5,761 nt of DNA from Chlamydiia bacterium. Its GTDB lineage: Bacteria > Chlamydiota > Chlamydiia > Chlamydiales > FEN-1388. Below the pieces are notes generated by a model. It ran no database searches. It had not been told where the DNA came from and saw nothing but the letters and a program-made list of their open reading frames with translations. This document shows, piece by piece, positions 1-5,620 of the stretch (the stretch's first letter is position 1; each line of letters begins with the position of its first letter). The stretch is from NCBI GenBank assembly GCA_028293095.1, contig JAQGPK010000183.1:1-5761 (forward strand). Reading direction: 5' to 3'. The position numbers and the translations under genes were made by a program.

Positions 1-440
1 ATTTTTCGAGCAATCGCTTCAACCTTTTCGCGCATATTTTTTTGATTTTCCGAATCTTTAAGATCGGTCCGTTCTTTATTATCCTTTCCTTGAACTACTC
101 CTACCCAGCTTTTCTGAGTTTTGTCGACCACAGCAGCTAGGCTATCTTTTTCATCATATAAATTATCTAGCTTGAGAAGTTGAATTACATGCTCTGTAAG
201 CTTGCCTTCTTTAGTAACAAAGAGAGCTTCTGGATTGCGTTTATCAAGAATTGACCGAGCAACTTCCATTGTTATTGCTTCTATTTTCGAATGCTTCTGC
301 CCTGCTGTAGATACTTCATCCTTTTTATACGTCTCTTCCGCTTGGTTCACCAAAACCAATGATTCCTGTGCTGTACCTATTGGACTAAATAATAGTGTCA
401 TAGTAACTCCAAGAAATAGAATATTAAAAAAATTTGACAT
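1..440 (-). CDS. Secreted hypothetical protein, N-terminal part (truncated by window edge)
   Basis: The minus strand reads open from an ATG at 440-438 through 146 codons to the window edge, so the C-terminus is missing. An in-frame TAA lies five codons upstream with no start codon between, which fixes 440 as the first possible start; Met14 is the only near alternative and would destroy the leader. Residues 4-24 are hydrophobic (FFNILFLGVTMTLLFSPIG) and end in GTA-Q, a plausible signal peptidase I site after Ala24. The n-region lacks Lys or Arg, which is unusual. There is no lipobox Cys. The mature part (25-146) is hydrophilic, mostly helical in character and rich in Lys, Glu and Asp, with one Trp (112) and no Cys. 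A weak AAGG lies 7 bases before the ATG. I do not recognise the family. An export role is inferred from the leader only. It starts 51 bp after the MORN-repeat gene. Confidence 0.72.
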   Translation of the reverse strand, partial: MSNFFNILFLGVTMTLLFSPIGTAQESLVLVNQAEETYKKDEVSTAGQKHSKIEAITMEVARSILDKRNPEALFVTKEGKLTEHVIQLLKLDNLYDEKDSLAAVVDKTQKSWVGVVQGKDNKERTDLKDSENQKNMREKVEAIARK

Positions 441-443
441 AAA

Positions 444-511
444 AAAGCCTTTTTAAGGATTTATGAATAACTATAGGTGTTTATGAGGATTTTAGAAAGC
501 CTTTTCTAAGG
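444..511. repeat. Short near-identical direct repeats flanking the MORN/secreted-protein junction
   Basis: AAAGCCTTTTTAAGG (444-458) and AAAGCCTTTTCTAAGG (496-511) differ by a single inserted base and start 52 bp apart. Each can form a tiny hairpin: 4 bp with a 3-base loop at 448-458, and 5 bp with a 4-base loop at 499-512. The first precedes a run of six T on the minus strand and contains the weak AAGG in front of the secreted-protein ATG; the second encodes the last residues of the MORN protein. The stems are too short to call terminators. Confidence 0.35.
470..498 (-). promoter_or_regulatory. Weak candidate promoter for the secreted-protein gene
   Basis: On the minus strand TATAGT (475-470) is a 5/6 match to a -10 box. 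TTTCTA (498-493), 17 bases upstream, matches the -35 consensus at only three positions. It would start transcription about 25 bases before the ATG at 440. In an AT-rich gap such matches are common, so read-through from the MORN gene is equally possible. Confidence 0.25.
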
Positions 512-941
512 CATCCGCAGTACGTATCCGATGAAGAACATTTTCCTCATACTCAAAAGAAAAACGCTCATCACCTGTCGGCTCAAAAAAACAATCGAGG
601 CCATGACGCTTCCCCTTTTCAAGCTCAACTCTACGTTGCAATGAACCATCTGGATAGTAACAAAAAACGTTTTGAAGAAATCCTTTATGATAATGAAGCT
701 CAGTTTTAAGGGAGCTTGTTGCATAAAAAAATTTTTGAATTCCATGAAAAAGCCCATCTTCATAGTTTTGAAGGCACATAAGCTTTCCATCTTTACTATA
801 ACTTCTCGCCTCCCCCTCCTTTTTTCCCTGCACATAAAACGTACAAGATGCAAGCTGTCCATTGGAAAAATAGTACTTGGAAAAGCCATCTATCACACTT
901 CCTTCAAAAAGAAGTGAGCCATTACTACGATACTCTTGCAT
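492..941 (-). CDS. MORN_2/YwqK-type repeat protein
   Basis: This 149-residue protein consists almost entirely of about six imperfect repeats of 22-25 residues. The repeat pattern is aromatic-x-x-x-(D/N)-G-x-L, then a hydrophobic strand, then (D/K)-G-(K/x)-x-x-G. Examples are SNGSL (6-10), SNGQL (26-30), KDGKL (50-54) and PDGSL (97-101), with QGKKEG (38-43), EDGLFHG (61-67) and EKGKRHG (108-114) as the second half. Such repeats are the MORN_2 variant seen in YwqK-like proteins and form a beta-meander, generally a binding surface and not an enzyme. The repeats at 71-92 and 117-138 are degenerate. There is no signal peptide. The ATG at 941 lies inside the end of the DUF115 gene (17-bp overlap, different frame) and has a GGAG five bases upstream, so the start is well supported and translation is probably coupled. 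YwqK names include 'antitoxin', but no toxin gene is adjacent. The partner is unknown. Confidence 0.85.
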   Translation of the reverse strand: MQEYRSNGSLLFEGSVIDGFSKYYFSNGQLASCTFYVQGKKEGEARSYSKDGKLMCLQNYEDGLFHGIQKFFYATSSLKTELHYHKGFLQNVFCYYPDGSLQRRVELEKGKRHGLDCFFEPTGDERFSFEYEENVLHRIRTADALEKAF

Positions 942-2673
942 CGGCGCTCCGTTTCAAAAGAAAGAGATTTACAACCGCAACCTCTCGTAAAAAAGCATAA
1001 TGCTCTATAAGCTGCTTCTTTTCAAAAGCGCTCTGTTGACGTAAAGATACCCGAGGATCGAAAGAAAATTGACGCTTAAAGAAATCAAGTTTTGTCCTCA
1101 TCCTGTCAAAAACCTCAATGATGTAGCTGTAGGCAATCTCTTCATGGATTTCCTGGAGAAGTACAACAATTTCATTAGTTTCAAGAATCGAATGTTTTGC
1201 AGATTTCTTTAGTTCCAGTAGAAGTTTATCGAGTAGGTGGAATGTTTTTTCAAGACTTTTATGCATTTTTACTTCCGCCTTCATAATATCCTGTAGCGAG
1301 CACTCAAGCATACCAGCTTCTTGAATTGCAGTATGAACACGCCCGTCTAAATCTCTCGACTCTGTGAGAAATTGTTCGATAGCATCTTGTAAGGATATAT
1401 TTTTAACTCCATCAATTGGAATTCCGCCTTCGGTTGCATTATACAGATGAATTCCACGCTTTTTCTTTTTAAACGCTGAAATCCAGTTTGCCTCTAAAAC
1501 CCACTTCCACAGTGTTGTAATTACATTTCCATAAATATCTTTCTTTTCTACAGCATCCTCTTGAAGAATTGGAGTAGGGTCATTTACGCCTGATGCATAG
1601 GTCTTCTGATCGGTATAAGCAAGATCAAAACCGACTAAGATAATTGGACTACAGCCAAGGGCTGCTGCAATTTCAATTGAAAAATTGGCCACACTATGCC
1701 CTCCCCCCAATACCTTGCCACGGATACCAAGTTTTTTTTCGAACCAATCTGTAGTATTGTAGCCATCTCCACCTCTTAAATAGAGCTTTGGGCCTGTAAT
1801 GAGCTTTGCAGCAGCAGGAAATACTCGATGACGATAAAAAAAAGGGATTTCGAAATTGAGTCCTTGCCTGAGTCTTAAGTACTGGGTTGGATTGGGATCA
1901 ATGGCTGCAGCAAAATGCGGCTTGATACCTGCCTCGGTAAGAGCATTAACACTCGAGCCACCGGCAAATATCAAGGCGCGATCTTGAAGCTGCGATAGCT
2001 GCTCTAAATGCTTATTTAAAGAGGGTCCTGCAGCAACCACAATCGCTGGGATATTTTTAAACTGAGAAAAAAGGGCATTTCCTCGATAGGAGTCGGGAAG
2101 CAAAAAAATATTTTCCCAAAAGTTACGAAAAAAAGGAATCCCGTGAATCGTATATTCATCAAGTGTTGCATGAATATCTGAGAGCTCATACAAAAAATCA
2201 TTTTTTATTCTTTTAAACGCTTTTGCTTTCGTCTTTTCATAATAGGGAAGAGCGCGAATGGCAACTTTTTCAGGGAATACTCCCCAAGAAATTGCTTGAA
2301 GCACTTCCTTACCTTCTTTAATCTGTTTGCTCTCTTTTTCAATAAAATAAAAATGAGCTTGAGAATCTTTTAGAAGTACATTTGCTGTCTCTGTTTCTAA
2401 AAAAAGTGAAGTGATGGCAAGGTCATCTTCTAAAAAAATGAGAGTACGCTGAGGATCTGCTACAAGCCAATTTTTTAAATGGTGATACATGGCGCCAAGA
2501 CCTACGCCATACACAACAAGCACTTTTTCATCTCCAGGAGACAGCAATTGATAATCTTGCTCTAACGCTTCAGGAAGTTTTGTGCGTGACGTGTCTAGTA
2601 GAGAGACAAACGTTGCGGCGCGTGGGTTTTTACTCTGAAACAGGTTACAATTCGCTTGAAACCTCCGGCTCAC
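925..2673 (-). CDS. Maf/DUF115 (MptE-like) family protein, putative glycosyltransferase
   Basis: The 582-residue product carries the hallmarks of the DUF115/Maf (MptE-like) family: a Rossmann-like start VVYGVGLG (53-60), the core IPAIVVAAGPSLNKHL (208-223), FAGGSSVNAL and AAAIDPNP (236-245, 255-262), LGGGHSVANFS (322-332), LVGFDLAYT (346-354), and the closing YNATEGG..I.G (411-422). Residues 440-580 form a long helical C-terminal domain. In flagellated bacteria Maf proteins are required for, and probably transfer, nonulosonic acid sugars onto flagellin; archaeal MptE is a pterin diphosphokinase with the same fold. No flagellar genes are visible here, so the acceptor is unknown. There is no signal peptide or membrane helix, so it is probably cytoplasmic. 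The start is GTG (2673-2671), two bases after the uhpC stop, with a GGAAGG Shine-Dalgarno five bases upstream. The 3' end overlaps the MORN gene. The family call is firm; the glycosyltransferase activity is inferred. Confidence 0.9.
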   Translation of the reverse strand: MSRRFQANCNLFQSKNPRAATFVSLLDTSRTKLPEALEQDYQLLSPGDEKVLVVYGVGLGAMYHHLKNWLVADPQRTLIFLEDDLAITSLFLETETANVLLKDSQAHFYFIEKESKQIKEGKEVLQAISWGVFPEKVAIRALPYYEKTKAKAFKRIKNDFLYELSDIHATLDEYTIHGIPFFRNFWENIFLLPDSYRGNALFSQFKNIPAIVVAAGPSLNKHLEQLSQLQDRALIFAGGSSVNALTEAGIKPHFAAAIDPNPTQYLRLRQGLNFEIPFFYRHRVFPAAAKLITGPKLYLRGGDGYNTTDWFEKKLGIRGKVLGGGHSVANFSIEIAAALGCSPIILVGFDLAYTDQKTYASGVNDPTPILQEDAVEKKDIYGNVITTLWKWVLEANWISAFKKKKRGIHLYNATEGGIPIDGVKNISLQDAIEQFLTESRDLDGRVHTAIQEAGMLECSLQDIMKAEVKMHKSLEKTFHLLDKLLLELKKSAKHSILETNEIVVLLQEIHEEIAYSYIIEVFDRMRTKLDFFKRQFSFDPRVSLRQQSAFEKKQLIEHYAFLREVAVVNLFLLKRSADARVS

Positions 2674-2675
2674 CG

Positions 2676-4088
2676 CTACCTTCCTGAAGAAGGTAAGGGC
2701 TCAAGTGCAACGCCCTCTTGGCCAGTGATATCAAGATCCTCTTTCTCTTTTTCTTTATCTTGCTTGAAGACACCCTCTTCGCGAGAGCGCACATTCCAAA
2801 GAGGAAGAAGGAAAGCCATTGAAATTACAGCACATATGGTGAGCGCTATAAAAAACCCTGACCAGCCATAGTCTTGAATAATTTTTCCAAAAGGATATCC
2901 TGCAACAGCTGCGCCTAAATAGGCAACCCAGCCGGTAAAGCCACTTGCTGTAGCTGCAGCTTTTTTGTGTGAGAGCTCTGCTGCTGCCATACCGATCAGC
3001 ATTTGGGGTCCATAAATAAAGAAGCCGGCTGTAAAAATCAAAATAGAGTCCATCAGCTGGAGTTTTTCATGAAACATAGAGAGGACAAAGAGAATACAGG
3101 CGACAAAAAAGGAAAAGAGCACGCAAATGGGGCCCCGTCTGCCTGAAAAGATCTTATCAGATGCCCACCCGGCTGCCAAGCTTCCAAAAATACCACCAAT
3201 GTCATACCAAAAGACGATACTTCCTGCCTGAAGCTGTGAGTAGCTCTTCACCTCGATCAGATATAAAATTGACCAATCAGAAATCGCCATACGAATGATA
3301 TACACAAAGAAATAGCTAACAGCGAGAATCCAGATGTAGGGATTGTTGAGTACATAGGTAAAAAGAACTTCTTTTACAGTCAGTTCTCTCTCAGTTTCAT
3401 TTCTCGAGCTCTTTGATGGGTAGTCATCACGGAATTTTTCAATTGTCGGTAACCCCAAAGATTGAGGGGTATCACAGAGACGATTGATCAAAACAAAGGA
3501 CATCATGATACTTGCAACTCCCGGCAAGATCATCGCATAGCGCCAGCCATAGTACTGCGCAAAAAAAGCTGTCGCGATAGGAATAAGGGCGCCGCCAATG
3601 TTTTGAGACGTATTCCACATTGCCCACCATCTACCACGCTCTGACTGTGAATACCAGTGAGTCAAGAGTCTCGCACACGCAGGCCAACCAAAGCCTTGAA
3701 ACCAGCCGTTGAGGCCCCAAAAAACAACAAATAGCGTCAAAGAGGAACTGAGGCCAAATAAAACATTACAGACGCCAGTTATAAAAAGACCTAAAGCCAT
3801 GAAATAACGAGCATTCGAACGGTCGCCGATAATTCCGCTAATGAACTTACTGAGTCCATAGGTAATTGACCAAACGCTCACAATTATACCAAGATCTGCC
3901 TTATCAAAATGCAGGTCATTTATGAGTGCAGGCATTGCAATCATAAAGTTTTTACGAGTAAAATAGTAAAAAGCATAGCCAACAAACATCGAATAGAATA
4001 CTCGAAAGCGCCAATAGTTATACTCTTTTTTTACTATTTCACTATCTTGTATTTCTTCTTTATGGGGTGCCGGGTTTAATAGCCGCAT
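2676..4088 (-). CDS. uhpC: Hexose-phosphate (glucose-6-phosphate) transporter, OPA/MFS family, UhpC-like
   Basis: The 470-residue polytopic protein has twelve likely membrane segments in two six-helix halves separated by a hydrophilic loop at about 204-248. It matches the organophosphate:phosphate antiporter family. YYFTRKNF (41-48) places Arg45, and FVYIIRMAISDW (261-272) places Arg266, corresponding to the two phosphate-binding arginines of GlpT (Arg45, Arg269). The family signature spans GWPACARLLTHWYSQSERG (134-152) and WNTSQNIGGALIPI (158-171). FIYGPQMLIGMAAAELSHK (357-375) is typical of UhpC. The chlamydial homologue from C. pneumoniae has been shown to exchange glucose-6-phosphate for phosphate, whereas E. 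coli UhpC is a sensor for UhpB; no uhpA/B is near, so transport in the inner membrane is more likely. Residues 436-470 form a charged tail absent from E. coli UhpC as I remember it. The ATG at 4088 has a weak AGG six bases upstream; an overlapping out-of-frame ATG at 4092 is too close to it. Confidence 0.93.
   Translation of the reverse strand: MRLLNPAPHKEEIQDSEIVKKEYNYWRFRVFYSMFVGYAFYYFTRKNFMIAMPALINDLHFDKADLGIIVSVWSITYGLSKFISGIIGDRSNARYFMALGLFITGVCNVLFGLSSSLTLFVVFWGLNGWFQGFGWPACARLLTHWYSQSERGRWWAMWNTSQNIGGALIPIATAFFAQYYGWRYAMILPGVASIMMSFVLINRLCDTPQSLGLPTIEKFRDDYPSKSSRNETERELTVKEVLFTYVLNNPYIWILAVSYFFVYIIRMAISDWSILYLIEVKSYSQLQAGSIVFWYDIGGIFGSLAAGWASDKIFSGRRGPICVLFSFFVACILFVLSMFHEKLQLMDSILIFTAGFFIYGPQMLIGMAAAELSHKKAAATASGFTGWVAYLGAAVAGYPFGKIIQDYGWSGFFIALTICAVISMAFLLPLWNVRSREEGVFKQDKEKEKEDLDITGQEGVALEPLPSSGR
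2677..2695 (-). promoter_or_regulatory. Inverted repeat over uhpC stop and DUF115 Shine-Dalgarno
   Basis: In the mRNA sense, TACCTTC and GAAGGTA form a perfect 7-bp stem with the 5-base loop TTCAG. The 3' arm holds the GGAAGG ribosome-binding site of the DUF115 gene and the first two bases of the uhpC TAG stop. A wobble pair, one mismatch and two further G-C pairs could extend the stem to about 2672-2700, reaching the GTG start codon. No T-run follows, so it is not a terminator. A ribosome finishing uhpC would open it, which suggests translational coupling; this mechanism is inferred. Confidence 0.55.
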
Positions 4089-4115
4089 GCATAACCTAGT
4101 ATTTTGAAAGCATCT

Positions 4116-4144
4116 ATTGTAGCAGAAATCGTTTTAAAACTCAA
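4116..4144 (-). promoter_or_regulatory. Sigma70-type extended -10 promoter for uhpC
   Basis: On the minus strand TTGAGT (4144-4139) and TACAAT (4121-4116) are separated by exactly 17 bases, and TGC directly precedes the -10 box, making it an extended -10. Agreement with consensus is 4/6 and 5/6. Transcription would start near 4109, leaving a leader of about 20 bases before the uhpC ATG. The -35 box overlaps the TGA stop of the coiled-coil gene. The spacer contains the palindrome GTTTTAAAAC (4131-4140), which may be chance. This promoter would drive uhpC, the DUF115 gene and the MORN gene. Confidence 0.6.
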
Positions 4145-4602
4145 GTTTTCATCCACCCTGTTTTGCGACTGATCTGCTTTGGTTTAATAAGTGAGGATTT
4201 CTTCTTTTCAGCCGGTTTTTGTTTTGGAGCAGGCTTTGCTGTTTCTTGCTTGCCTTTCAGAGAGTCAGCCATGCGCTCTTTCGCCTCTTCGGATTGTTTT
4301 TGAAGCTCTTGAATCTTTAAGAGCAGCTTTTTCTCCGGTTCATTCAACTTTTGGATATTTTCTTGATATTTTTTGACTTCATCTTCTGTAAGAGAAAGTT
4401 TTTTCAAAGTATTTATATACGATTGATGTAAATCGTTGACTATTTTTCGTAGCTCAACAAGCTTTTTATTAACAACATCAAAAGAAATATTGGGGTTTAT
4501 ATCTTTCTTTTCACATTGTATTGCTAATTTAACAAGCTCTTCAAGTTCTTTTACAACTGCTCCTAAAGCAAGAACTTGCGGCTTTTGTTGCTCTGCTACC
4601 AT
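4141..4602 (-). CDS. Small coiled-coil protein with lysine-rich tail, hypothetical
   Basis: The 153-residue product is not one I recognise. Residues 11-70 are amphipathic helix (for example AVVKELEELVKLAIQ at 15-29 and LRKIVNDLHQSYINTL at 51-66) and residues 72-118 are predicted coiled coil with Leu/Ile spacing (IQKLNEPEKKLLLKIQEL at 83-100). The tail, 121-153, has 11 Lys/Arg and only one acidic residue, with Ala-Pro-Lys-type linker sequence, and may bind nucleic acid or an acidic partner; that is inference from composition. There is one Cys (30), no signal peptide and no membrane segment. The ATG at 4602 is well supported by GAGGG seven bases upstream. It lies 68 bp after the ABM-like gene and 52 bp before uhpC, whose promoter begins inside its stop codon. 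It may be a lineage-specific protein. Confidence 0.82.
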   Translation of the reverse strand: MVAEQQKPQVLALGAVVKELEELVKLAIQCEKKDINPNISFDVVNKKLVELRKIVNDLHQSYINTLKKLSLTEDEVKKYQENIQKLNEPEKKLLLKIQELQKQSEEAKERMADSLKGKQETAKPAPKQKPAEKKKSSLIKPKQISRKTGWMKT

Positions 4603-4626
4603 AGTGATACCCTCATATTTTGCCCC

Positions 4627-4655
4627 ACCCTACCAATGAATTTTTTTTTTGACAA
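4627..4655 (-). promoter_or_regulatory. Weak candidate promoter for the coiled-coil gene, with A10 spacer tract
   Basis: On the minus strand TTGTCA (4655-4650) is a good -35 box (5/6). At 17 bases it is followed by TAGGGT (4632-4627), a poor -10 (3/6). Most of the spacer is an adenine run that begins with the last base of the -35 box. Promoter strength would depend on the run length. The gene could equally be read through from the ABM-like gene, as no terminator lies between them. Confidence 0.25.
4641..4650 (-). repeat. Homopolymeric A10 tract
   Basis: Ten adenines in a row on the minus strand (T10 on plus) lie between the ABM-like gene and the coiled-coil gene, 39 bases before the latter's ATG. 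It is the longest homopolymer I noticed in the window. It is outside any coding region, so length changes would affect only spacing. Confidence 0.8.
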
Positions 4656-4670
4656 TACGAATAAAGCAGA

Positions 4671-5603
4671 TTACAAGAAGTTCCAAAAAGCAAAAATTTC
4701 AATTGCGTATAGCAAAGAGATAAAGAACGTGCCAAAAAGAGTAGTTTGTGTACGCCTTCTTTCAAGAGGAGCAAGCCACCACCCTAAAAACCAAATCGAA
4801 AGTGGCATGAGAGGCCATGAAATAAGAGCCACGCTCAAGGCGTTTCCAATAAAGGTTCCAAGAGATGGATTCAAATGACGAGTCCATGGGAGAAGATACC
4901 TGAACTCCAACATCACAACAGGAAATAGCACTAAAAGAATTAAGCAGGTCTGCTTCCATACAGGCGGTATTTCACCTTCTGCTTTTGCAAAAGAGGCAAA
5001 CCATCCTGTAAAGGGAGAGATCACCCGGTGGCTTTCTAACGATATGACTAAGGAAGCTCCCTGCTTCAACACCTCTTCTCGTTCTCGAGAGGCAATCCAT
5101 CGATCTAAGTTAGCAACGGTATCAAAGTGTAGCAGAGTAATCCAGTTCCGCCCACCAGTTTGACTCGGTGACTGTACATAGGTTCCACGAAAACCGGGAA
5201 ATTTCGCCTCCGCTTGATGGATCTTTGCAAGCCATGCTCTATAAGATGCTTCCTTATCAGGGCTTACCTCAGTAACAAAAAGCTCAGTAACACTTCCTTG
5301 TAGATCCTCTTCTTGACTAGCTTTCTCTTCTACGTCCCGATCTACAGCCAGATTCCTGAGCTCTTGGAGGAGTTTTTGATAGATTTCAGACTGAGTCCAT
5401 AAAAGTGCGCTCTCTCTACTACTAAAGCGTTGTACAATAACCCAAGCATTCATTGTAGACAAAAACTCAAGGCTTACAAAGGAGGGTTGTGCTGCAACAT
5501 GGCTATTGAAGCTTGCCTGCCAATCTGCAAAGGCGATTTTATGGCCCGCATCAATACGCACATGAAGTGTGATTATTGCTGTCTTTTGAATAGGTTGAGC
5601 CAT
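4671..5603 (-). CDS. Membrane-anchored tandem ABM-domain protein (COG3224-like)
   Basis: From ATG 5603 the product is 310 residues. It has two antibiotic-biosynthesis-monooxygenase-like (dimeric alpha/beta barrel) domains, about 7-88 and 103-195, then a hydrophobic C-terminus with likely membrane helices at about 218-238, 249-277 and 288-308. The second domain has the typical FPGFRGTYVQSPS (135-147), WITLLHFDTVANLDRW (154-169) and SREREEVL (172-179). The stretch SPFTGWF (196-202), then PPVWK (213-217) and the following helices, match my recollection of the uncharacterised COG3224 group. I see no Asn-Trp-His set of the IsdG haem oxygenases, so no enzymatic activity is claimed. The reading frame extends to a GTG at 5663, but that would overlap the preceding gene by 43 bp and add 20 residues unlike the family, so ATG 5603 (17 bp after that gene's stop, with GGGA close upstream) is preferred. 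Function unknown. Confidence 0.85.
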   Translation of the reverse strand: MAQPIQKTAIITLHVRIDAGHKIAFADWQASFNSHVAAQPSFVSLEFLSTMNAWVIVQRFSSRESALLWTQSEIYQKLLQELRNLAVDRDVEEKASQEEDLQGSVTELFVTEVSPDKEASYRAWLAKIHQAEAKFPGFRGTYVQSPSQTGGRNWITLLHFDTVANLDRWIASREREEVLKQGASLVISLESHRVISPFTGWFASFAKAEGEIPPVWKQTCLILLVLFPVVMLEFRYLLPWTRHLNPSLGTFIGNALSVALISWPLMPLSIWFLGWWLAPLERRRTQTTLFGTFFISLLYAIEIFAFWNFL

Positions 5604-5620
5604 GTTCCCACTAGTAAGAT

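Noticed and set aside
202..456. Plus-strand open frame of 84 codons
   Set aside because: It lies opposite the minus-strand secreted-protein gene, which has a signal peptide and fits the single gene direction of the window.
441..458. Rho-independent terminator before the secreted-protein gene
   Set aside because: The stem is only 4 bp and the T-run is directly against the ATG, so termination is unlikely.
506..889. Minus-strand 127-codon frame inside the MORN gene
   Set aside because: It is a Phe/Met-rich shadow frame of the repeat protein, whose own frame shows clear periodic repeats and a Shine-Dalgarno.
492..941. Toxin-antitoxin system, from the YwqK 'antitoxin' naming of MORN_2 proteins
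   Set aside because: No small toxin gene is adjacent, and the naming rests on weak transfer of annotation; the neighbours are a Maf-like protein and a secreted protein.
2676..4088. UhpABC sensing system
   Set aside because: No histidine kinase or response regulator is present in the window, so a sensor role cannot be supported.
4576..4878. Plus-strand 100-codon frame
   Set aside because: It runs antisense across the start of the coiled-coil gene and the membrane region of the ABM-like gene, with no recognisable protein features.
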